A stretch of DNA of 12,211 nucleotides from SKVR01 sp037441525 (GTDB lineage: Bacteria; Bacteroidota; Bacteroidia; Bacteroidales; UBA7960). The stretch spans positions 1 through 12,211 of the forward strand of contig JBBISA010000082.1 of the NCBI GenBank assembly GCA_037441525.1, given 5' to 3'. Both the position numbers and the translations under genes were made by a program. Positions 7,396-12,211 of the stretch are shown one piece after another (the stretch's first letter is position 1; every line of letters begins with the position of its first letter). The notes under the pieces are model-generated. The model worked only from the letters and a program-made list of their open reading frames with translations. It did not search any database and was not told the DNA's origin.

Positions 7396-8020
7396 TGTTT
7401 TGCAAATAATCTTCCAGAATACCCTTGCCCTGTCTTATTATTTCCGGTTCGTCGCCGGTACAGTCGACCACAGTGGAAGGTATATTGCCTCCATAGCCGC
7501 CATCAATCACCAGATCAACCAGATTAAAGTGCTTTTCCCAGATCAACTCAGGGTCTGTGGTGTATTCAATAATCTCATCTTCATCATAGATAGATGTGGA
7601 AATGAGGGGAGTGCCATATACCTGAACGATTTCCCTGATAATAGGATTATCGGGCACCCTGATACCAATGGTTTTTTTGCGGCTCTGGAAAATGCGGGGA
7701 ACCTGGTTGTTGGCCTGCAGGATAAACGTGAAAGGGCCTGGCAGGGCTTTTTTCATCAATTTGTAGGTTTCAGTTGAAAAGGGCTTAGTGAAGTCGGAAA
7801 GATGGCTCAGGTCGTTACAGACTATGGAAAAATTGGCTTTGTCGGCCTTTACCCCTTTAATGGCAGCAACCCTTTCTACGGCCTTTGATTGCATCATATC
7901 GCAACCCATGGTATAAACGGTGTCGGTAGGGTAAATTATTACTCCTCCATCGCGAAGACATTCCAACACATTTTGTATTTTCCTTGGGTCGGGATTTTCA
8001 GGGTAGATTTTAATTAACAT
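7373..8020 (-). CDS. YciO-type YrdC/Sua5-domain protein
   Basis: A 215-residue single-domain YrdC/Sua5 protein. The family holds TsaC/Sua5, which makes threonylcarbamoyl-AMP for tRNA t6A37, and the paralogue YciO, whose role is less clear. Fold signatures: GGVIIYPTDTVYTMGC (25-40), LPGPFTFIL (93-101), KTIGIRVPDNPI (116-127) and the tail VDLVIDGGYGGNIPSTVVD. Many blocks match E. coli YciO, for example TIGxRVPxNPI and GGYxG. The two TsaC/Sua5 motifs differ: KxR is K55-G-V57 and SxN is S143-I-Y145, a pattern also seen in YciO. It is therefore probably not the cell's essential t6A enzyme, though automated annotation will often call it L-threonylcarbamoyladenylate synthase. The 3' end overlaps the cupin start; the gap to the SirB1-like gene upstream is 65 bp. 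Confidence 0.88.
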   Translation of the reverse strand: MLIKIYPENPDPRKIQNVLECLRDGGVIIYPTDTVYTMGCDMMQSKAVERVAAIKGVKADKANFSIVCNDLSHLSDFTKPFSTETYKLMKKALPGPFTFILQANNQVPRIFQSRKKTIGIRVPDNPIIREIVQVYGTPLISTSIYDEDEIIEYTTDPELIWEKHFNLVDLVIDGGYGGNIPSTVVDCTGDEPEIIRQGKGILEDYLQNNGSQKHI

Positions 8021-8085
8021 TGGTACAGTTGCAGAGGGTAAAAGTAGAAGTCGGGAAAATTGACGATTATGGATTAGTATTGCAA

Positions 8086-8991
8086 TTATTGGAGGTTTAA
8101 CTTATTCAGCTGATTTTCGAACAGGCGGGCGAGATTTCTTACTTCTTCGAGTTTTCCGTTTTCGTTTGATTTCTGGTAGGCGTTGATGATATTGTAAATC
8201 ATCCGCATTACAATATCAGTATTGCTGCAGGGATTGAAAAAAGCGGGTTTGGGTTCCTGGTTGAGCTGTTTCAGGAACTGTTCAATATCCTTTTGTGAAA
8301 ACACGGTTCCGTGGCTGAAAACATTGATATAGAATAGTACCTGGTTGCCCCTGTATTCATAGGTATCGGGGTCGATAGATGCTCCTGTATAGGCGAGTAC
8401 GAAATGTTCAGGAAGGTTGATTCCTTTTACAGGCAGGTCGAGGCTTTGTGCCACAAGCATATAAATAATGCTCAGAGTAAGGGGATTGCCACTCCTGTTT
8501 TCGAGTACCTTGTTAAGGAACGAATTATCGGGAGCATGATAATTTTCTGTATTCCCTTTAAATCCGTGCATTTCATAAAAAACATAGTTGAATACCCTGA
8601 TTTGCTCAAGCGCAGTCAGGTTTTCATTGAGTTCGATCCAAATATCTTTTCTTATGCGGGCAAGTTCGAATTCAATTTCATGTTCTTTCAGATTCGGGTA
8701 CTGATACCGGGCTACTATAAGGCAACCTTCGAGCAGGTCGGTAGCTCCTTTTTCAATCCAGTTTTCCAAATCGACACAAACCTTGCGATACTGAATTATA
8801 TGGATAAGGTCCTCAATACGTTTTTGAATGTGGGGCTGGTAATGGGTTTCCCAGGCATTTTCGAGGATGGGGATGATATCGTCCCCAAAACCTTCAATGC
8901 TTTGGCTTATATCGGCAAAAACGGAAGGGTCGGGTTCGTCGACCAAACTCACAAGCGCTTCCATTTTTCTTATTTTGTCTTCAGCGATCAT
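8086..8991 (-). CDS. SirB1-like transglutaminase-fold protein
   Basis: A 301-residue, predicted cytoplasmic protein without signal peptide or membrane segment. The central part matches the SirB1 / Transglut_core2 domain (PF13369): the FNYVFYEMHGFKGN region, then RSGNPLTLSIIYMLVAQSLDLPV and GINLPEHFVLAY. In this family the Arg-Gly-x-Pro strand stands where true transglutaminases keep the catalytic Cys. No Cys is present there (GNPLTLS), while the downstream His (LPEHF) is kept, so enzymatic transglutaminase activity is doubtful. The N-terminal 100 or so residues are helical and HEAT-like by eye, with several acidic-hydrophobic repeats. Function is unknown; SirB1 homologues are widespread. The ATG at 8991 is the first of the frame's coding-like part, with another Met at residue 10. 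The 132 bp gap upstream (8992-9123) is very AT-rich and shows only a short TCAAT/ATTGA inverted repeat. Confidence 0.85.
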   Translation of the reverse strand: MIAEDKIRKMEALVSLVDEPDPSVFADISQSIEGFGDDIIPILENAWETHYQPHIQKRIEDLIHIIQYRKVCVDLENWIEKGATDLLEGCLIVARYQYPNLKEHEIEFELARIRKDIWIELNENLTALEQIRVFNYVFYEMHGFKGNTENYHAPDNSFLNKVLENRSGNPLTLSIIYMLVAQSLDLPVKGINLPEHFVLAYTGASIDPDTYEYRGNQVLFYINVFSHGTVFSQKDIEQFLKQLNQEPKPAFFNPCSNTDIVMRMIYNIINAYQKSNENGKLEEVRNLARLFENQLNKLNLQ

Positions 8992-9123
8992 AAAGGATTA
9001 GGTGTTCAATGTGTTAAATGCCAGTAGTCTTATATTCTTATCTATATACTAAACACTTTATACTTATGGCGGTTATTTATATTATTATTCAATTATTGAT
9101 TGGATTAGTCGGTTTGATGATTT

Positions 9124-9993
9124 TTAAATTTTATCCAGCACATATTTAATCAGTTTTTCCACAGCCAGTTTATAGTCTTTGCTATAGGTTCGGTTTACAC
9201 GATTGGCAATAATGGCGCAAATGGTCAGGGTGTTATGACCCAGAATTTTCCCCAGGCCATAAATGGCTGACGTTTCCATTTCAAAATTGGTTATGCGGGT
9301 ACCCAGGTAATTAAACGACTCAACACGTTCATTGAGTTCAGGAAATGCAAGCGGAATGCGCAGTTCGCGTCCCTGGGGGCCATAAAAACCCGATGCGGTC
9401 GCCGTGATGCCCTGCACCAGCCCTTTGGCAAATTGTCGCAGTAATTTTTCGCTGGCCTTTACCATGTAAGGATAGGGAAGGGTGTTGTGCCAGCTGGTAT
9501 GTTTTATAAAGGCTTCCGAAATGGCAGGCTCAGCAATCTTTTCGTCGTACCTGTAAAAATTGAGCAGTCCATCCATTCCCAACCCATAGGCAGAAGCAAC
9601 GAAACTGTCCACATCAATGTCGGCCTGAAGGGCGCCCGAAGTTCCCAGTCTGATGATGTTCAATGAAGTATGATTATCCTTTGGGATTCTTTTTTCAAGG
9701 TCGATATTCACGGCAGCGTCGAGCTCGTTCACCACAATATCAATATTATCGGTTCCTATCCCGGTCGAAAGCACGGTAATGCGGTTTTTCCCAAGTCGCC
9801 CGGTGTGGGTAACAAACTCCCTGCTCTGGGTTTTGAACTCTACCTGGTCGAAGTATTTAGAAATGGACTCCACCCGGTGCTGGTCGCCTACCACAATAAC
9901 GGTTGGGGCAATGTGCTCGGGTCTGAGTTGAATATGATAAACACTACCATTGGGGTTAAGAATGAGTTCCGATTCCTTGAAGTACTTCTGCAT
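9124..9993 (-). CDS. Uridine phosphorylase-like nucleoside phosphorylase
   Basis: Phosphorolysis of a nucleoside, probably uridine, to base and ribose 1-phosphate in pyrimidine salvage (PNP/UDP family 1, PF01048). From the preferred start at 9993 it has 289 residues. Motifs: VVGDQHRV (phosphate-binding Gly-Asp and Arg40), STGIGTDN (76-82 region), RLGTSGA (114-120) with the family's phosphate-binding Arg, and NFEMET (235-240), the ribose-binding Glu-Met-Glu. GPQGRE supplies Gln206-x-Arg208, the pair that recognises uracil in E. coli Udp (Q166, R168), which favours a pyrimidine substrate. The frame stays open up to an ATG at 10071, but the extra 26 residues resemble no family sequence and contain a promoter-like box. 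The next gene upstream, tamL-like, is on the same strand. Family certain; uridine specificity probable. Confidence 0.9.
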   Translation of the reverse strand: MQKYFKESELILNPNGSVYHIQLRPEHIAPTVIVVGDQHRVESISKYFDQVEFKTQSREFVTHTGRLGKNRITVLSTGIGTDNIDIVVNELDAAVNIDLEKRIPKDNHTSLNIIRLGTSGALQADIDVDSFVASAYGLGMDGLLNFYRYDEKIAEPAISEAFIKHTSWHNTLPYPYMVKASEKLLRQFAKGLVQGITATASGFYGPQGRELRIPLAFPELNERVESFNYLGTRITNFEMETSAIYGLGKILGHNTLTICAIIANRVNRTYSKDYKLAVEKLIKYVLDKI

Positions 9994-10049
9994 AACAGGT
10001 ATATTTTGTTGAAATAACGCCAATCCCTTTAAGAATGGCATGTTGATGG

Positions 10050-10081
10050 CAAAATTATCAATTAAATGCATAAATCACCAA
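10050..10081 (-). promoter_or_regulatory. Candidate Bacteroidota promoter for the phosphorylase gene
   Basis: On the minus strand an exact TAnnTTTG box (TAATTTTG, 10050-10057) follows a TTG (10079-10081) by 21 bp, close to the -33/-7 spacing of Bacteroidota promoters. Transcription would begin near 10045, leaving a leader of about 50 nt before the ATG at 9993. This supports the 9993 start over the ATG at 10071, which would lie upstream of the transcript. Confidence 0.55.
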
Positions 10082-10103
10082 TTTGTTTTTGCGCGAAGAA
10101 AAA

Positions 10104-12211
10104 TCAGAATGGATAGCCAATGGCCAGATTGAGCAGCAGGTTCTGGCGCCGCCAGTTGCGTTCAAAAGGTTTAATGGATTGAAAATATCCGGGTGTATCA
10201 ACAGAGGGGATTACCAGCGGGAAAGCCAGGTCGAGCCTGAGTATGAAGAAGGTAAAGTCGAAACGCAGGCCTACACCGGTTCCCAGGGCAATCTGGTTCA
10301 CGAAGGTGTGAGTCTGAAACTGGCCTCCTGGGGCATTTTCTTTTTCGCTCAGGTTCCAAACATTGCCGGCATCTGCAAATATTGCCGCTTTTACAACATT
10401 GTTGAAGTCGTAGCGGTATTCGAGGTTCATTTCAAGCTTTAATTCCCCCGATCGGTTAATGTCGAAGCTTCCGCTGAGTGTGTCGGGCGAATGATAGGAG
10501 CCCGGGCCCACCGAACGTGGCTGGAAAGCTCTCAGGCTGTTGCTTCCGCCGATGGTAAACAATTTTATGTAGGGCAGGGTATTGGAATTGCCCCACGGAG
10601 CCCCCACCCCGGCGGCCAGGCGGGAAACCAGTTTTTGTCGGCTGCCCAGGTCGAGGTAATATCGAAGGTCGAAATCTGTTTTTACATATTGCGAAAAACT
10701 TTGCCCGAAAACTCCATACTCTCCGGTGGTCATGGGGTTGGTAAGATTAAACCCATAGCTGAATAAGTAAAGTAGATTGCCTGAAAGGTCGGTATTGATG
10801 TTGAAATACAAGGCATGTTTTGTTTTCTTTCTTAAAAGGGAATTGAAGGACCATGCGTATTCGGAACCAAAAAGAAATTGCTCGAAGAGTCCACGCCGAA
10901 GCAATACCTCGCGGGAGAAAAACTGCTGGTAATTGGGTGAAATGGTGCCTAATGAAAATACGCTGAAAACCAAAGGATTGTATCTGTGTTGCGATGCCAC
11001 TGAGCGATTCCAGTGATAACCGAAGGTGGTTCTGTACGACCTTACACTGAAGGCATCAGTGCGGCTCAGGTAGTTGAATGAAAGCGAGGCCCTTGTTTTT
11101 GGGATAAATGGCCGGGCTACCGGCATTTTAAAAGGTGATACAATTCTTGGCACTGTAAGCTCTGTGGTTATTCCGGCTTCCAAGGTGCGGGCTCCGCCTG
11201 TGTTGCGCCCCATCAGCAATTCGTATGACCCATCGAAGTTAATGGATAGATTTTCAGCACCACCCCACAGGTTCCGGTTGTTATAGGCTACTGTGAGTCC
11301 CGGTCCGGCAAAGTTGTTGGATTTGGAAACACCGCTCAATTCAAGACTAAGGTTTCTTTTGTCTATGGGTGTAAGGATTACATTTACATCGAGCCACCCT
11401 GGTTCTGCATCTTCCTGACGCGTAAAACGAAGGTTTACAAATCTGAAAACATTGAGTCCCATCAGGTGCTGAATGGTAAGGTCGTGCTGCCTGAGATTAT
11501 ACCTGTCGCCGGGCTGAAGGAAAAGTGTTCTTTTCAGGGTACCTGGTTTGAAGCCTGCATGATTGGTAAGCGTAGCTGCCTGGGCAAGTTGCGTTGTTGT
11601 TATGGTATCGGAAACAAAAGGACTTCTGGCATCAATACTAATGTTCCGGATGCGATAGGGTTGAATGGCAAATTGGGGAGTATTTGATTTCAGGATAAGT
11701 GTCAGGTTCACTTCACGGTTGCCCACCGCCGTATCAGCACGGAACAAAAGAAAGTCGGGATGGAAATAGAAATATCCCAGGTTGCGAAGGGCTGTGGCTA
11801 TGCGTTCGCGCTCGTTGCGCAGATTGCTCAGCCGGTAAGGATGCCCTGGTTTCAGCAGCGATTGCTGGTGGAGCGATTCTATGGGTTGGGCTATAGCAGA
11901 CTCTTCAATGGAAACAATAGTTGACCCCAGGGTATAGGCCACAGGAAGCTGCACCCTGAACTCAGCCCCGGCTTTCCGGGTTTTTTCCCATGGAACAAAC
12001 TCAACCGACGCATCGAAGTAACCGAGATTAAAAAGACGGTTCTCCATGAGCCGCTGGGTGCGGTTTCCGTTGAACTGGCTCCACAAAACCGGTGGCCGGC
12101 CCAATAGGTTCCTGATAAATTTGCCCGGCCCGGTGCGTGGGCTGGGGCCTGTAATATTGTAAAACCACAGGCGGGGGCGCATTCCCAGAAAACTGCCGTT
12201 GGGTGCCGGCC
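10104..12211 (-). CDS. TamL-type BamA/TamA (Omp85) family outer membrane protein (N-terminus beyond the right edge)
   Basis: Last 701 codons of a gene whose start lies past the right edge. Omp85 proteins insert beta-barrel proteins into the outer membrane; in Bacteroidota the lipoprotein TamL takes the place of TamA and works with TamB. The visible N-terminal piece (PNGSFLGMRPRLWFYN) resembles the segment that follows the lipobox in TamL proteins. POTRA-like repeats come next (for example NRLFNLGYFDASVEF, LRNLGYFYFHPDF, LMGLNVFRFVNL). From about DVNVILTPIDKRNL onward lies a 16-strand-type barrel with alternating residues. The Omp85 loop-6 motif appears as GGSNSLRAFQPRSVGPGSY. The protein ends LAIGYPF, the terminal Phe being the beta-signal. 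The lipobox is not in the window, so TamL rather than BamA is inferred. The phosphorylase gene follows on the same strand. Confidence 0.9.
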   Translation of the reverse strand, partial: PAPNGSFLGMRPRLWFYNITGPSPRTGPGKFIRNLLGRPPVLWSQFNGNRTQRLMENRLFNLGYFDASVEFVPWEKTRKAGAEFRVQLPVAYTLGSTIVSIEESAIAQPIESLHQQSLLKPGHPYRLSNLRNERERIATALRNLGYFYFHPDFLLFRADTAVGNREVNLTLILKSNTPQFAIQPYRIRNISIDARSPFVSDTITTTQLAQAATLTNHAGFKPGTLKRTLFLQPGDRYNLRQHDLTIQHLMGLNVFRFVNLRFTRQEDAEPGWLDVNVILTPIDKRNLSLELSGVSKSNNFAGPGLTVAYNNRNLWGGAENLSINFDGSYELLMGRNTGGARTLEAGITTELTVPRIVSPFKMPVARPFIPKTRASLSFNYLSRTDAFSVRSYRTTFGYHWNRSVASQHRYNPLVFSVFSLGTISPNYQQFFSREVLLRRGLFEQFLFGSEYAWSFNSLLRKKTKHALYFNINTDLSGNLLYLFSYGFNLTNPMTTGEYGVFGQSFSQYVKTDFDLRYYLDLGSRQKLVSRLAAGVGAPWGNSNTLPYIKLFTIGGSNSLRAFQPRSVGPGSYHSPDTLSGSFDINRSGELKLEMNLEYRYDFNNVVKAAIFADAGNVWNLSEKENAPGGQFQTHTFVNQIALGTGVGLRFDFTFFILRLDLAFPLVIPSVDTPGYFQSIKPFERNWRRQNLLLNLAIGYPF

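Noticed and set aside
7364..7777. A 137-codon plus-strand open frame
   Set aside because: Antisense to the YciO-type gene, which has strong family signatures; no motif, signal peptide or start context of its own.
8404..9027. A 207-codon open frame on the plus strand
   Set aside because: It lies antisense over the SirB1-like gene, whose reading frame has clear family motifs; the plus-strand translation resembles nothing and reflects codon bias of the opposite strand.
9044..9120. AT-rich stretch between the phosphorylase and SirB1-like genes, considered as a terminator, small RNA or att site
   Set aside because: Only a five-base inverted repeat (TCAAT/ATTGA) is visible, without GC-rich stem or T tract, and no direct repeats or integrase nearby.
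10083..10442. A 119-codon plus-strand open frame
   Set aside because: Antisense to the barrel end of the TamL-type gene; the minus-strand frame contains the Omp85 loop-6 motif and the terminal Phe.
1..12211. Search for CRISPR arrays, insertion sequences, tRNA or rRNA genes, toxin-antitoxin pairs, phage genes or a defence system
   Set aside because: No repeat-spacer pattern, transposase, tRNA-like cloverleaf, or recognisable mobile or defence protein was seen; nearly all of the window is accounted for by conserved genes.

Overview
The window looks like an ordinary chromosomal stretch from a member of the Bacteroidota, probably class Bacteroidia. Four things support this: a protein with an N-terminal signal peptide and a C-terminal type IX secretion (Por) sorting domain; a TamL-type BamA/TamA-family outer membrane protein ending in aromatic Phe; start codons without clear Shine-Dalgarno sequences, with promoter candidates of the Bacteroidota type (TAnnTTTG -7 box); and a GltX with the KLSKR signature. 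KdsA and TamL show an outer membrane with Kdo-containing lipopolysaccharide, so the cell is Gram-negative. I cannot name a genus.

Layout. Positions 1-1588 (minus) hold the N-terminal two thirds of a penicillin acylase family amidohydrolase that runs off the left edge. A 242 bp divergent gap follows, then a plus-strand run: gltX (glutamyl-tRNA synthetase, 1831-3354), a membrane-anchored M23/LytM-type endopeptidase (3423-4694) and, after a strong stem-loop terminator at 4747-4782, a secreted esterase with a starch-binding-like N-terminal domain and a type IX sorting tail (4816-6207). That gene collides tail to tail, with a 4 bp overlap, with a long minus-strand block. Read in its own direction from the right edge, the block encodes TamL (5' end outside the window), a uridine phosphorylase-like enzyme, a SirB1-like transglutaminase-fold protein, a YciO-type YrdC-domain protein, a small cupin that overlaps it by 23 bp, and KdsA.

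Most of the genes serve housekeeping or envelope functions: translation (gltX), nucleotide salvage (uridine phosphorylase), and cell envelope (M23 peptidase, KdsA, TamL, the two exported hydrolases). I see no phage, transposon, CRISPR, toxin-antitoxin or defence module, no RNA gene, and no gap over 300 bp. I did not find an undescribed system. The points most worth a second look are a Cys replacing the zinc-ligand His in the M23 peptidase, a perfect 14 bp palindrome just upstream of that gene's promoter candidate, the loss of both signature motifs in the YrdC-domain protein, and a promoter candidate lying inside the annotated-looking 5' end of the phosphorylase gene that argues for a shorter protein.
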